A DNA stretch of 64,000 nt from Solitalea lacus (GTDB taxonomy: Bacteria > Bacteroidota > Bacteroidia > Sphingobacteriales > Sphingobacteriaceae). The DNA is taken from the NCBI RefSeq assembly GCF_022014595.1, contig NZ_CP091740.1, positions 868,001 to 932,000 of the forward strand, read 5' to 3'. The translations under genes were made by a program, and so were the position numbers. Within the stretch, counting starts at the first letter, position 1. Each line of letters begins with the position of its first letter. The notes beneath the pieces are model-generated. The model was not told the origin of the DNA, did no database searches, and worked only from the letters and a program-made list of their open reading frames with translations. Positions 9,253 through 19,805 of this stretch are shown piece after piece.

Positions 9253-12200
9253 TTGAAACCAAAATTTACTATTGTCTTTTTAGCGGGGTTGTTGTTTGTT
9301 TTTCTTTGTGGGTGTTGTAGCAATGCTCAAGGGCAAGCTATTTCATCAACTACTAAAGCTGACACGAACAATTTGCGATACCCTTTTAAGGAAAGAAGAG
9401 ACGTTTTAAATCGTTATAATTCTATTATTGGTTTAAAAGATCCTTCAAATGTTTCCCGACGTGTTGAATATGATCCTAAAACCAATACTTATGAGATCAT
9501 AGAAACAATTGGCGGAAGGACGTATCGTTCTCCTCAAAAATTAACATTTGAGGAATATAAAAGATATACGTTAGAAGAAGCAAAGCGAAGTTACTGGCAG
9601 CAAAAAACGGGGCAAAGTAATGAAATTGTGCAGAACAGAGGCTTGCTCCCTAAGCTAACTTTTCAAAGCAAAACGTTTAACGATTTATTCGGTGGAAGTT
9701 TTATTGATATTCGTCCACAGGGTTTTGCTGAAGTTAATCTTTCTACCCGATTCAATAAAAATGAAAATCCTTTATTCAATACCCGTCAGCGCCAGCAAGC
9801 CAGTTTGGATTTTGATGAGCGGCTTCAATTAAACTTAACCGGACAGATCGGTGAAAAGTTGAAGATAAATACCAATTTTAATACGCAAGCTCAGTTTGAT
9901 TTTGAGAATCAGATGAAGTTTGAGTATACCGGTAAAGAAGATGAGATTGTACGGAAGGTTGAAGTAGGTAATGTGAGCATGCCCATTGCCGGAACATTGA
10001 TCAACGGAAGCCAAAGCCTTTTTGGTATTAAAACTCAAATGCAGTTTGGTCGTCTTGGAGTAACCGGACTATTCTCGCAACAGCGAAGCGAGATGAAGGA
10101 GATCAATATTACCAATGGTGCGCAAGAGAGTGAGTTCATGATTCAGGTGGATAACTACGAAGCCAACAAACATTATTTCTTAGCCACCTATTTTCGTGAT
10201 AAGTACAATGAAGCATTATCACGTCCTCCTATCGTCAATTCAGGGGTGGTAATTAATAAAATTGAAGTTTGGGTAACCAATCGAACAAACAATAATAGCG
10301 ACTCAAGGGATATACTTGCGTTTTTGGATTTGGGTGAGAATAAACCTTATAATTCAACTTTGTTCCTAAGTGGGCAGGCGTTAAATCCATCAGGTTTTAA
10401 TGACGGAGTAACACCTCAGTCTAATAATTTATTAACTACGATTCCTTCGCAGTTAAGGTTTACTAATGACAACACCGTAAATGCATACTTTCAAGGTACA
10501 GGAGGTAGCGACAATTATGCAAAACTTACCTATGCTCGTAAACTTAACGACAGAGAGTATAAGTTTGATCCTGTGCTAGGTTATATTTCCCTAAACCAGC
10601 CTTTAAATAACGACGAAGTATTGGCGGTTGCTTACCGTTACACATTAAATGGTGTTCAGTACCAAGTGGGTGAATTTTCAACGGATGTTCCGCAAGACCC
10701 TTCAAAACCAGTTGTGCTTTATGTAAAACTGCTGAAGAATGAATTGCTGAAAACGTATTTGCCAACCTGGGATCTGATGATGAAAAACATTTACAGCTTA
10801 AATGCTTATCAGGTTAGTCAGGATGGCTTTAGATTAAATGTAATTCGACTGGATGAAAAATCAGGTGTAGAACAACCTGTAATGCCTGAAGGATTAAATA
10901 CCAAGGGCAAGCCATACATTCAGTTAGCCAATCTGGACCGGATAAATAATCAACAAAATAATGAACCAGATGGAGTTTTTGACTTTATAAACGGTGTTAC
11001 CATTGATCCTTTGAACGGTCGGATTGTATTTCCGGTAGTAGAGCCTTTTGGTAAAGATTTGGCTTCCAAGTTTTCTCCAACAGAAGTTGACCTAATAAGA
11101 AAGTATGTTTATCAACCTTTATATGATTCAACCCGATTTGTTGCTCAGCAGTTTCCATCGTTAAACAGATATTATTTAAAGGGTATTTACAAATCAAGCA
11201 CCAGCTCTGAGTTTAACCTTAATGCCATTAATGTGCCACAGGGTTCGGTACTATTAATGGCTGGTCCAACCCAAATGGTGGAAGGAGTGGATTTTACGGT
11301 TGATTATAATTTAGGTAGAGTGAAGATTTTAAATGAAGCATTGTTGAATTCCGGTATGCCAATTAAGATCAAGCTTGAAAGTACGGAGTTGTTTGGTATT
11401 CAATCGCGGACAATGATGGGGGCAAGATTCGATTATAATGTAAACGATAAGCTGAATCTTGGGAGTACAATCCTAAGCCTAAGTGAACGACCATTAACAC
11501 AAAAAGTAAATATTGGCGACGAGTCAATTTCTAATACCATTTATGGTTTTGATGCCAACTTTAGGTCTGAATCAAAGCTCTTAACCAGGCTGGTCGATAA
11601 GTTGCCATTCATTTCAACTAAAGAGCCATCATCAATTAGTTTTAACGGAGAGTTTGCTCAGTTTATGCCGGGTCATGCCAGGGCCTTGAATATTGCCGGC
11701 GACAAAGGTGGGGTGTCTTATCTGGATGATTTTGAAACCACCCGTTCAATAATTGATCTTAAGAATTTTAATAACTGGTTTATCTCGGGTACACCACAGT
11801 TGTTTCCTGAAGCTCAGTTTAGCAACGATTTAAGCTATGGTTATAATCGTTCGTTATTAGCTTTTTATACTATTGACCCAATCTTTTATTCTATCGGAAA
11901 CAGCACTACACCTTCAAATATTAAAAATAACAAAGAAGAGCAGTCCAACCCTTACGTGCGTGAAGTAACCGAACAAGAGGTGTTCCCTAATAAACAAGCA
12001 GTAACTGGAACACCTTTGCTTTTACCAACTCTCGACGTTGCTTTCTACCCTAAAAAACGTGGTCCGTATAACTATACAACAACAGGAGTTTTGCCTGATG
12101 GAACATTAAGTAACCCGCAAAGTCGTTGGGGGGGGATGTTTAGAAAGTTGGAGCAGAATGATTTTCAGGCGCTAAATGTTGAATACATTGAGTTTTGGGT

Positions 12201-15200
12201 GATGGACCCCTTCTTGGGGAATCCTAACTCTAAAGGAGGTGATCTCTATTTTAACTTAGGGAACATTTCAGAAGATATTTTAAAGGATGGTTCTAAAAGT
12301 GTTGAAAATGCCTTGCCTGCTGGTGGCGACCCTAATTTGGTAACTTCTACCGTCTGGGGTAATGTGGGTAAAAATCAGCCTGTTACTCAGGCTTTTGATA
12401 ATGACCCATCAGCTCGTCAACGTCAGGATGTGGGATTGGATGGTTTAAGTTCAGAACAAGAAAGTGCTTTCTTTCAAGTTTATTTAAATCAGTTGCGTAG
12501 TGTACTTCCTGCAGGTTCTTCTGCATTAGAACAGGCTGAAAAAGACCCTTCCTCTGATGATTTTGTGTATTTCCGTGGACCGGCACTTGATGCTCAGAAT
12601 GCATTGATTCTTCAGCGCTACAGCCGTTTTAACGGTACCGAAAGTAACTCAAAAACCAGTTCGCAGGCACAGCAGATTGTTGGAATTGAAAATGCGGCAT
12701 CAACTCCTAACCCAGATGGAGAAGATATTAACCGCGACAACAACATGAGTGCTTCTGAAGAATATTTTCAGTATAAAGTTTCCATTCGTCAACAGGATTT
12801 GGTTATTGGCCAAAACTTCCTGAATGATAAAGTGGTAACTAACGTGAAATTGCAAAATGGAAAAGTGCAACCTACAACATGGTATCAATTCCGAATTCCT
12901 ATCACTGCGTTTCAATCACGGGTAGGTAATATCCAGGACTTCAGGTCTATTCGTTTCATTCGTATGTTCATGACAGGTTTCACTGATTCGGTGATTATGC
13001 GTTTTGCCAAACTGCAATTGGTAAGAGGCGAATGGAAGGAGTTTAATCCTGACAATAACCCTTTGATGGTTTTGCGTGAACAAGGACTGCCTGCTTCAAC
13101 TACAGATAATTCCAACCTTAATTTAGCTGCAATCAATCTTGAAGAAAATGGTAATCGTGAACCCATTCCATATGTGATTCCTCCAGGTATTGAGCAACAA
13201 CAAGTTCAAGGTGTTTATCGTGAAAATGTGCGCCTGAATGAGCAATCATTATTGTTAAGGGTTGATAATCTGAGTGATGGATTTTCCCGTGCTTCTTATA
13301 AAACAATCAATTTTGACTTTAGATCCTATAAGCGTCTTAAAATGTTTGTCCATGCTGAAGGAGGGCTTTCTTCTGGAGACGTTAGGGCTATTGTTCGTTT
13401 GGGAACTGATTATGACCAAAATTATTACGAGTACGAAGTTCCATTAACAGTAACACCTCCAGGTTCTAAAAATCCGGATGTGATTTGGCCTTCTGATAAT
13501 AACCTTGACATTGCCTTTGAAACGTTACAGAAGCTTAAGCGTGACAGGAATGCCTTGAACTTACCGATTAATGAATTATATACCATTGTAGAGGGACGTT
13601 ATCGAATTTCAATAAAGGGACAGCCTGATTTGAGTAAAACAAGAGTGCTGATGCTGGGTGTAAGAAATCCATACCAGGGGAATAATTCGGGCTTTGATGA
13701 TGGTTTACCTAAGTCTGCTGAACTTTGGTTCGACGAATTGCGCATAGCCGAGTTTAAGGAAGAAGGTGGTATGGCCATGACTGGTTTAATGAATGCTAAG
13801 TTGGCTGATTTTGCCACCGTGAGCTTGGCTGGAAGCATGAGCACCTTTGGATTCGGTTCGTTGGATAGAAAAGTAAGCCAGATAAACAGAAGTCAGAATG
13901 CTACTTACGATGTTTCATCGAACATAGAGTTAGGGAAGTTCTTTCCAAAGAAAGTTAATTTCTCAATTCCAATGTATATCTCCTATGCTCGTGATACCAA
14001 AAAGCCTGAGTACAGTCCAATTTCTCCAGATCTTTTGCTAAATGATGTATTAAATTCATATAGAGGAGATAATAGAGAAAGAAGGGATTCGCTAGCAAGT
14101 GTAGTGAATGATGTTACTACGCGTAGAAGTATCAACTTTACCAATGTGCGAAAAAATAGAAACCCCGGAGATAAGGTTAATTTCTATGATTTTGAAAACT
14201 TCAACTTTACCTTTGCCCATACTGAATTCAGAAATCGTTCTTATACAGTTCAAAATAACGAGGTACGGACTTATAAGGCGATAATTGCATATAACTTCCA
14301 AAAGGAATCGAAAAACTTTAAACCTTTCGGGAAAGTATTTAAGAAAGGCTGGAGCTTAATTAGAGATCTCAATATGAACCTGGCGCCTCAGGTTATTGAC
14401 GTGCAGTTTATGTTGGATCGTTATTACAGCGAGAATACGTTGAGGGCCACTGAAGAATCATCATATTTTATTGCGCCTAGTACGTATAACAAATCCTATT
14501 ACCTTACAGGAATTTATAATGTTGGATGGGACATGAGTTCGGCCTTAAGGTTCGATTACAGTGCTCGAAGTTTGTCATCAGTTGATGAGCCTTCGGGTGC
14601 TATTACTCCTCAGGTCAAAGATTCTATTCAAAGTAACCTGTTTAAATTTGGTCGCCCGGTAGAGTTTAGTCAAAGGCTTGGTTTAACCTATAACGTCCCG
14701 CTTAATCGCATTAAACCCCTTTCTTGGACCTCGTTTAATGTTCGTTATGCAGTTGACTATAACTGGCGGTCAGAACCCCTGTCGACCATGAAGGTTGAAA
14801 GTGAACGATTTGGTAATACCATTCAAAATGCACGAACAGTTGGGTTTACAGGTCAGTTAAATTTTGCACAGCTATTTGGTAAAATCAGATTCTTAAGAGA
14901 TCCGGATCCCAAAGACTTTGAAGCCGGCGACATTTACCGAGGTTTTTTAACCATGTTAAAAAATGCTAATGGTACCTATACTTTGAGTGATGGGACATTT
15001 TTGCCAGGATATTTACCGCAAACTAGTGTTTTCGGTTCTAATCCGGGTCTAGGATTTATGATGGGAAGCCAGAAGGATATCCGTTACGAGGTGGCTAGTA
15101 AGGGACAACTTACTACTTACGCTAGCATGAACAGCTTATACATGCAAAATCGTAAAGAAGATTTAAGTTACAGAGTAATTGTTGAGCCGATTAAGGATTT

Positions 15201-16290
15201 TAGGATTGAGCTTTCGGGTACCTGGGGTAAACAAATGAATGATCAGTCGAATTTTAGGTATGATGATTTAACAGGTACCTTCCAGGAGTTTAGTCCTGTA
15301 AGAACAGGAATGTTCACTATTAGTACCATTGCATTAAATACTGCATTCGAAACAGAGAATAATATTGATCACATTTCTTCAACCTTTACACAATTTGATC
15401 AAAGCCGTAAGGTGATTTCGGAACGTCTGGGCAGCGCTAATGTAGATAATTCCATTGGAAAGGATGCTCAAGGATATGCTGACGGGTATGGTCGTACGCA
15501 ACAAGATGTGGTGGTAAATGCGTTTTTATCGGCCTATTTACGCAAGGATGCTAATTCGATGTCGCTTAACGCATTTCCTAGTATTCCTTTGCCTAACTGG
15601 CGTGTAACATATAACGGATTGACAAAGATTCCTTTTGTTTCAGAACTGTTCTCGTCAATCAATATTAATCATTCGTATAAATCGGTTTACACAATCACCA
15701 GTTTTACAACCTTGATTAATTATGCGGTGGATGCAAACGGTAACGTAACCAGTAGAAGTGCCCTTTCCGATGACAATGGCAATTTCAATTTCTTGCCTGA
15801 ATACCAAATGGGTTTTGTAACCTTGTCAGAAGATTTTTTGCCATTATTGGGTATGGACATGAAGTTTAAAAACAACATGACTGCCAATTTTGAGTTTAGA
15901 AAAAGTCGTTTGTTGAGCTTTAGTTTGGCCAATACTCAAATGTCGCAGATGAAAGATAATCAGGTTACGTTTGGGTTGGGTTATCGCACGCAGAAATTTA
16001 AACTGCCATTCAGAGTGGGTAATTTGCATACAACTAATAATGATTTGAACTTTAGGATGGATTTTAGTTTACGTGGAAATAGAACTATTATTTATCAGTT
16101 GGATAACACCGTCGCACAAGTTGCAGGAGGAACCACCACCCTTTCAGTACGCCCTTCTGTCGACTATGTAATTAACCAACGATTCAATTTTAGATTATAC
16201 GTTGATAGAAACGTGACTAAGCCCGAAACTTCGAATACCTATAAAACTTCTTATACCAATGTTGGAGTTGGGTTAAGACTTACATTATAG
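9253..16290 (+). CDS. sprA: SprA, outer-membrane translocon of the type IX secretion system
   Basis: 2345 residues, close to the roughly 2400 of the Flavobacterium SprA whose structure is known as a giant 36-strand beta barrel. A signal peptide ends near residue 28. The rest is beta-rich with repeated SprA-type segments (for example LNLTGQIGEKLKINTNFNTQ near 195, and similar alternating strands in the last 700 residues). SprA is the pore through which T9SS cargo, including gliding adhesins and surface enzymes, crosses the outer membrane. The start must be TTG: the frame is closed by TAA at 9244 and no Met occurs early enough to keep the signal peptide. It is flanked by ruvA and gcvH, an arrangement I recall from other Bacteroidota. 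Other T9SS genes are not in this window. Confidence 0.96.
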   Translation: MKPKFTIVFLAGLLFVFLCGCCSNAQGQAISSTTKADTNNLRYPFKERRDVLNRYNSIIGLKDPSNVSRRVEYDPKTNTYEIIETIGGRTYRSPQKLTFEEYKRYTLEEAKRSYWQQKTGQSNEIVQNRGLLPKLTFQSKTFNDLFGGSFIDIRPQGFAEVNLSTRFNKNENPLFNTRQRQQASLDFDERLQLNLTGQIGEKLKINTNFNTQAQFDFENQMKFEYTGKEDEIVRKVEVGNVSMPIAGTLINGSQSLFGIKTQMQFGRLGVTGLFSQQRSEMKEINITNGAQESEFMIQVDNYEANKHYFLATYFRDKYNEALSRPPIVNSGVVINKIEVWVTNRTNNNSDSRDILAFLDLGENKPYNSTLFLSGQALNPSGFNDGVTPQSNNLLTTIPSQLRFTNDNTVNAYFQGTGGSDNYAKLTYARKLNDREYKFDPVLGYISLNQPLNNDEVLAVAYRYTLNGVQYQVGEFSTDVPQDPSKPVVLYVKLLKNELLKTYLPTWDLMMKNIYSLNAYQVSQDGFRLNVIRLDEKSGVEQPVMPEGLNTKGKPYIQLANLDRINNQQNNEPDGVFDFINGVTIDPLNGRIVFPVVEPFGKDLASKFSPTEVDLIRKYVYQPLYDSTRFVAQQFPSLNRYYLKGIYKSSTSSEFNLNAINVPQGSVLLMAGPTQMVEGVDFTVDYNLGRVKILNEALLNSGMPIKIKLESTELFGIQSRTMMGARFDYNVNDKLNLGSTILSLSERPLTQKVNIGDESISNTIYGFDANFRSESKLLTRLVDKLPFISTKEPSSISFNGEFAQFMPGHARALNIAGDKGGVSYLDDFETTRSIIDLKNFNNWFISGTPQLFPEAQFSNDLSYGYNRSLLAFYTIDPIFYSIGNSTTPSNIKNNKEEQSNPYVREVTEQEVFPNKQAVTGTPLLLPTLDVAFYPKKRGPYNYTTTGVLPDGTLSNPQSRWGGMFRKLEQNDFQALNVEYIEFWVMDPFLGNPNSKGGDLYFNLGNISEDILKDGSKSVENALPAGGDPNLVTSTVWGNVGKNQPVTQAFDNDPSARQRQDVGLDGLSSEQESAFFQVYLNQLRSVLPAGSSALEQAEKDPSSDDFVYFRGPALDAQNALILQRYSRFNGTESNSKTSSQAQQIVGIENAASTPNPDGEDINRDNNMSASEEYFQYKVSIRQQDLVIGQNFLNDKVVTNVKLQNGKVQPTTWYQFRIPITAFQSRVGNIQDFRSIRFIRMFMTGFTDSVIMRFAKLQLVRGEWKEFNPDNNPLMVLREQGLPASTTDNSNLNLAAINLEENGNREPIPYVIPPGIEQQQVQGVYRENVRLNEQSLLLRVDNLSDGFSRASYKTINFDFRSYKRLKMFVHAEGGLSSGDVRAIVRLGTDYDQNYYEYEVPLTVTPPGSKNPDVIWPSDNNLDIAFETLQKLKRDRNALNLPINELYTIVEGRYRISIKGQPDLSKTRVLMLGVRNPYQGNNSGFDDGLPKSAELWFDELRIAEFKEEGGMAMTGLMNAKLADFATVSLAGSMSTFGFGSLDRKVSQINRSQNATYDVSSNIELGKFFPKKVNFSIPMYISYARDTKKPEYSPISPDLLLNDVLNSYRGDNRERRDSLASVVNDVTTRRSINFTNVRKNRNPGDKVNFYDFENFNFTFAHTEFRNRSYTVQNNEVRTYKAIIAYNFQKESKNFKPFGKVFKKGWSLIRDLNMNLAPQVIDVQFMLDRYYSENTLRATEESSYFIAPSTYNKSYYLTGIYNVGWDMSSALRFDYSARSLSSVDEPSGAITPQVKDSIQSNLFKFGRPVEFSQRLGLTYNVPLNRIKPLSWTSFNVRYAVDYNWRSEPLSTMKVESERFGNTIQNARTVGFTGQLNFAQLFGKIRFLRDPDPKDFEAGDIYRGFLTMLKNANGTYTLSDGTFLPGYLPQTSVFGSNPGLGFMMGSQKDIRYEVASKGQLTTYASMNSLYMQNRKEDLSYRVIVEPIKDFRIELSGTWGKQMNDQSNFRYDDLTGTFQEFSPVRTGMFTISTIALNTAFETENNIDHISSTFTQFDQSRKVISERLGSANVDNSIGKDAQGYADGYGRTQQDVVVNAFLSAYLRKDANSMSLNAFPSIPLPNWRVTYNGLTKIPFVSELFSSININHSYKSVYTITSFTTLINYAVDANGNVTSRSALSDDNGNFNFLPEYQMGFVTLSEDFLPLLGMDMKFKNNMTANFEFRKSRLLSFSLANTQMSQMKDNQVTFGLGYRTQKFKLPFRVGNLHTTNNDLNFRMDFSLRGNRTIIYQLDNTVAQVAGGTTTLSVRPSVDYVINQRFNFRLYVDRNVTKPETSNTYKTSYTNVGVGLRLTL

Positions 16291-16314
16291 GTTTATTTTT
16301 TAAAAAAAGAACTG

Positions 16315-16322
16315 TACTTTTG
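16315..16322 (+). promoter_or_regulatory. -7 promoter element for gcvH
   Basis: TACTTTTG matches TAnnTTTG, 26 bp before the gcvH ATG and just after the sprA stop. Confidence 0.5.
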
Positions 16323-16348
16323 GGCACTTAATAAAAAATTAAAAACTT

Positions 16349-16729
16349 ATGAATTTTCCAGCAGAATTAAAGTATACGAAAGATCACGAATGGGTAAAAG
16401 TTGATGGTGGCGTAGCCATTGTTGGTATTACAGAATTTGCACAACGTGAGTTGGGTGATATTGTATACGTTGATATTAATACAGTAGGCCAATCAGTAAA
16501 TGAAGGCGAAGTTTTCGGTACAGTTGAAGCGGTTAAAACTGTTTCTGACCTTTACATGCCTGTTAGTGGTGAGGTTTTAGAGTTCAATCCAAAATTGGAC
16601 GCTAATCCTGAATTGGTAAACTCGGATCCATATGGTGATGGCTGGATGATTCGTATTAAAATTGCCGATGACGCTCAGTTAGCTTCATTATTATCTGATG
16701 CTGATTATAAACAACAAATAGGCGAATAA
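16349..16729 (+). CDS. gcvH: Glycine cleavage system H protein
   Basis: 126 residues, standard GcvH length. The lipoyl-lysine is K63 in [13 protein letters not shown], within a biotinyl/lipoyl-type barrel ([18 protein letters not shown] at the front, [11 protein letters not shown] after the Lys). GcvH shuttles the aminomethyl group between the P, T and L proteins when glycine is split to CO2, ammonia and methylene-tetrahydrofolate. The other gcv genes are absent here, and stand-alone gcvH next to sprA is familiar in Bacteroidota. Two bases separate its stop from the VanZ-like gene, so the two are very likely cotranscribed. Confidence 0.96.
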   Translation: MNFPAELKYTKDHEWVKVDGGVAIVGITEFAQRELGDIVYVDINTVGQSVNEGEVFGTVEAVKTVSDLYMPVSGEVLEFNPKLDANPELVNSDPYGDGWMIRIKIADDAQLASLLSDADYKQQIGE

Positions 16730-16731
16730 GG

Positions 16732-17130
16732 ATGTTTCTCAAACAGCTAAAATTAGCGCTTGTTTGGATTGTTGTTATATTCATTTTATGCAACATGAGG
16801 CCCTCGGAATTACCGAAGGCCTCATTGTTCTTTCCAGGGTTTGACAAATTCGTACATGCTGTATTTTATTTTGTCTTGACCTTTCTGTTAAGCCGGGGAT
16901 TTTATCTGCAAACCCGCTTTAAGCTATTAAAGCTTTTACCTGTAACTTTTGCAACATTTATTTGTTTATTTTACGGAGGTTTAATAGAATTGATTCAGCT
17001 AAAAGTGTTCACCTATCGCTCTGGAGAATGGGATGACTTCATAGCCGATGCCGTTGGAACATTTTTAGGAATCATTCCATTTTATGTTTATAAAAAAATT
17101 ATATCCAGACCCCATGAACAAATTGCTTAA
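16732..17130 (+). CDS. VanZ-like family membrane protein
   Basis: 132 residues with about four hydrophobic helices: LALVWIVVIFILC, KFVHAVFYFVLTFLLSRG, FATFICLFYGGLIELIQ and AVGTFLGIIPFYVYK. The motifs FDKFVHAVFYF, GGLIELIQ and EWDDFIADAVGTFLG are typical of VanZ-like proteins. The family is named after teicoplanin-resistance VanZ, but the chromosomal members have no settled function. It starts 2 bp after the gcvH stop, and its last 17 bp overlap the start of a 38-codon lipoprotein gene. No glycopeptide-resistance genes are nearby, so a resistance role should not be inferred. Confidence 0.88.
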   Translation: MFLKQLKLALVWIVVIFILCNMRPSELPKASLFFPGFDKFVHAVFYFVLTFLLSRGFYLQTRFKLLKLLPVTFATFICLFYGGLIELIQLKVFTYRSGEWDDFIADAVGTFLGIIPFYVYKKIISRPHEQIA

Positions 17131-17230
17131 ACGGGCCTTATTTATTGCATTTGCCCTTTTTACTTTTACTATGGTTTCCTGTGCATCAAGCCGTTGTGGT
17201 TGCCCAACAGTAAAGTATAAAGTAAGGTAA
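17114..17230 (+). CDS. 38-residue Cys-rich lipoprotein
   Basis: A short gene that a length cut-off would miss. It encodes MNKLLKRALFIAFALFTF, then TMVSC as a lipobox, then ASSRCGCPTVKYKVR. The basic start, hydrophobic core and Cys form a full lipoprotein signal, leaving a mature peptide of only about 16 residues with three Cys in total. It begins inside the VanZ-like gene (17-bp overlap, other frame), which suggests translational coupling in the gcvH-vanZ transcript. I do not recognise a named family. The function is unknown; entericidin-like or zinc-binding roles would be guesses. Confidence 0.65.
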   Translation: MNKLLKRALFIAFALFTFTMVSCASSRCGCPTVKYKVR

Positions 17231-17395
17231 TAACTGTTTGTTTAAATACTTAATTTATTAGCCTTTAGCTGACCAAAATCATATTTTTGATCATTATTCT
17301 TATCTACCATTGTAATAGTATTGGTACACCCTTTTTGCTTACTTGGAATTATTATAAATAAGGGGTATCTTGCGCCTGTTTGTTAGGATAATGTT

Positions 17396-17614
17396 ATGAA
17401 ACTTTCGGAGTTAATGGTTGGTGATAGCGCTACCATTTTAGAGTTTACCGATCAGGAAATGTCGGTAAAGCTAATGGAGATGGGATGTTTGCCGGGTGAA
17501 TTGGTGAAGTTGGAACAAGTCGCTCCTCTGGGCGATCCAATTGCTATAACCGTTGCGGGCTACAAATTGAGCCTGCGCATTAATGAAGCTGCAACCATTT
17601 TATTAAAAAAGTAA
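17396..17614 (+). CDS. feoA: Ferrous iron transport protein A
   Basis: 72 residues, a single SH3-like FeoA domain: MKLSELMVGDSATI, then MEMGCLPGELVKL, then GDPIAITVAGYKLSLRINEA. FeoA is a small cytosolic partner that supports FeoB-dependent Fe(II) uptake. feoB starts 12 bp after the stop, so the two form an operon. The 165-bp region upstream, after the small lipoprotein, is AT-rich and contains TATCTTGCG, which only partly fits the -7 consensus. No clear Fur or DtxR site could be assigned by eye. Confidence 0.93.
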   Translation: MKLSELMVGDSATILEFTDQEMSVKLMEMGCLPGELVKLEQVAPLGDPIAITVAGYKLSLRINEAATILLKK

Positions 17615-17626
17615 GAGCCATAGCGA

Positions 17627-19741
17627 GTGAGTGAACACCTTAAAGTAGCCCTTATTGGCAATCCAAATACTGGAAAATCAACTTTATTTAATGATCTTAC
17701 GGGGTTAAACCAGAAAGTTGGAAACTTTCCGGGGGTTACAGTTGATAAAAAAACAGGCCTTGTAAAACTTTCTAATGGCCAATCGGCCGAAATTATTGAC
17801 CTTCCCGGTATTTACAGTCTTTATGCAAAATCCAAAGATGAGCAAATAGCTTTTGAAGTACTGTATGATCGTAAAGGTAAACTACGTCCTGATTTGGTTG
17901 TAGTTGTTGCTGATGCTTCTAACTTAAAACGCAATTTGTTGCTATACACGCAGGTGGCCGATTTGAATATTCCGGTTATTCTGGTGCTCAACATGATTGA
18001 TGTTGCTGAGAAGAACGGATTAAGAATTGACGTTGATAGGCTCGCTGCTCGTTTAGGGATACGAGTCATACCTGTAAACGCTCGTGAGAACAAAGGCGTT
18101 AATGAGGTAAAATTGGCTATTGGTGAAGCAACTAAAATTGCCACGCAAGTAAAAACAATTGAAGTTGAAGAATTGGCTCCAGCCTTAATTGATGAAATCA
18201 GTGGAAGCTTTGAAACAAGCAGCCCTTATGAAGCATTACAGCTTGCGCACCAGCATGAAAATCTTAGCAGCTTAACAATTGAACAAAGCGATTTTATTGA
18301 AAGCTTGGAGCAAAAGCATGCATTTCATTCAGCTAATTCTCAGTCAAAAGAAACCATTGCTCGTTATAATTTCATCAACGATCTGTTATTTGACACAGTC
18401 AAACAAGATGAATCAGCTAAAGGTGAAACGTTTAGCAATAAAATTGATAAAGTATTAACACATCGTGTATTCGGACTGGTTATTTTCGTTATAATACTGT
18501 TTTTGGTGTTTCAGTCGATTTTTACATTTGCTGAATATCCAATGTCATTTATAGAGAAGGGCTTTTTAAGTATTGAACAATGGCTTTCTGGAGTTTTACC
18601 TGTTGGCGTGTTTACCAATCTGCTTATTGATGGTGTTCTGGCGGGATTAAGCGGAGTATTGGTCTTTCTTCCGCAAATTGTTATTCTCTTCTTTTTTATT
18701 GCTATTCTTGAAGATACTGGCTACATGGCACGCGTTACGTTCATGATGGATAAACTGATGCGTAAAGTGGGGTTAAATGGAAAGTCGGTAGTACCTTTAA
18801 TTAGCGGTGTTGCTTGTGCTGTGCCGGCTATTATGGCAACACGGACTATTGAAAGCTGGAAGGACCGGATTATTACCATTTTGGTCACTCCTTTAATGAG
18901 CTGCTCTGCTCGCTTGCCGGTTTATACTTTGCTTATTTCCTTAGTTGTTCCTGATCAAAAAATACTTGGATTCTTAAGCTTGCAAGGACTAGCATTATTA
19001 TCAATGTACTTAGTGGGCTTTTTTGCTGCTATCGGGGCTGCCTGGATCATGAAAAGGATTGTAAGAAGCCGAGAGCGCGGCTATTTTATAATGGAATTGC
19101 CAATTTACCGTATGCCTCGCTGGTCGAACATAGGATTGCAGTTATATGAAAAAGCCAGGACCTTTGTTATTGAAGCAGGAAAGGTAATTATTGCAGTTTC
19201 TGTAATCTTGTGGGTATTATCTACATACGGGCCAAGTGATAAAATGAGCACTATAGATACACATTTCGAGACTTTAGCAAAAGTGCCTGGAGCGAACATC
19301 GGATTGTTAGAGCAAGAGAAGGGTGCCCAAAAACTGGAAGCTTCTTATGCAGGTATATTAGGCAAAGCCATTGAGCCTGTGATAAAGCCTTTGGGTTATG
19401 ATTGGAAGATAGGCATTGCGTTAATTACTTCATTCGCTGCTCGAGAAGTGTTTGTAGGAACCATGTCTACTATTTATAGTGTTGAGGGTGATGGAGAAAA
19501 TATTGTTTCGGTAAGGCAAAAGTTGGCAACGGCAATAAATACCGAAACCGGACTACCCGTGTTTAGCTTAGCTACTGCGATATCTTTAATGTTTTTTTAT
19601 GCTTTTGCTATGCAATGTGCAAGTACTATAGCCGTTGTTTATCGTGAAACCAAGAGTGTTAAATGGCCCATAATTCAATTGGCATACATGACTACACTGG
19701 CATATGTGGCAAGCCTTATTGTTTATCAGGTATTGAAATAA
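17627..19741 (+). CDS. feoB: Ferrous iron transporter FeoB
   Basis: 704 residues. The N-terminal G domain shows G1 GNPNTGKST (residues 11-19), G3 DLPG and G4 NMID. A helical linker follows to about residue 270, then a polytopic membrane region with the Gate motifs GVACAVPAIMATRTI and SCSARLPVYTLL and the core segment AAREVFVGTMSTIY. FeoB imports Fe(II) across the inner membrane in a GTP-dependent way. The start is GTG (MSEHLKVALIGN), placing the G1 loop ten residues in as usual; no ATG is available in frame near the start. It pairs with feoA 12 bp upstream. No feoC is seen. Confidence 0.96.
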   Translation: MSEHLKVALIGNPNTGKSTLFNDLTGLNQKVGNFPGVTVDKKTGLVKLSNGQSAEIIDLPGIYSLYAKSKDEQIAFEVLYDRKGKLRPDLVVVVADASNLKRNLLLYTQVADLNIPVILVLNMIDVAEKNGLRIDVDRLAARLGIRVIPVNARENKGVNEVKLAIGEATKIATQVKTIEVEELAPALIDEISGSFETSSPYEALQLAHQHENLSSLTIEQSDFIESLEQKHAFHSANSQSKETIARYNFINDLLFDTVKQDESAKGETFSNKIDKVLTHRVFGLVIFVIILFLVFQSIFTFAEYPMSFIEKGFLSIEQWLSGVLPVGVFTNLLIDGVLAGLSGVLVFLPQIVILFFFIAILEDTGYMARVTFMMDKLMRKVGLNGKSVVPLISGVACAVPAIMATRTIESWKDRIITILVTPLMSCSARLPVYTLLISLVVPDQKILGFLSLQGLALLSMYLVGFFAAIGAAWIMKRIVRSRERGYFIMELPIYRMPRWSNIGLQLYEKARTFVIEAGKVIIAVSVILWVLSTYGPSDKMSTIDTHFETLAKVPGANIGLLEQEKGAQKLEASYAGILGKAIEPVIKPLGYDWKIGIALITSFAAREVFVGTMSTIYSVEGDGENIVSVRQKLATAINTETGLPVFSLATAISLMFFYAFAMQCASTIAVVYRETKSVKWPIIQLAYMTTLAYVASLIVYQVLK

Positions 19742-19805
19742 AAATTTATCTGTTCTTTGTAGTAGTTGTTTTTATTTTAGCTCCCTAGAAATTTAATTAG
19801 TTTTC

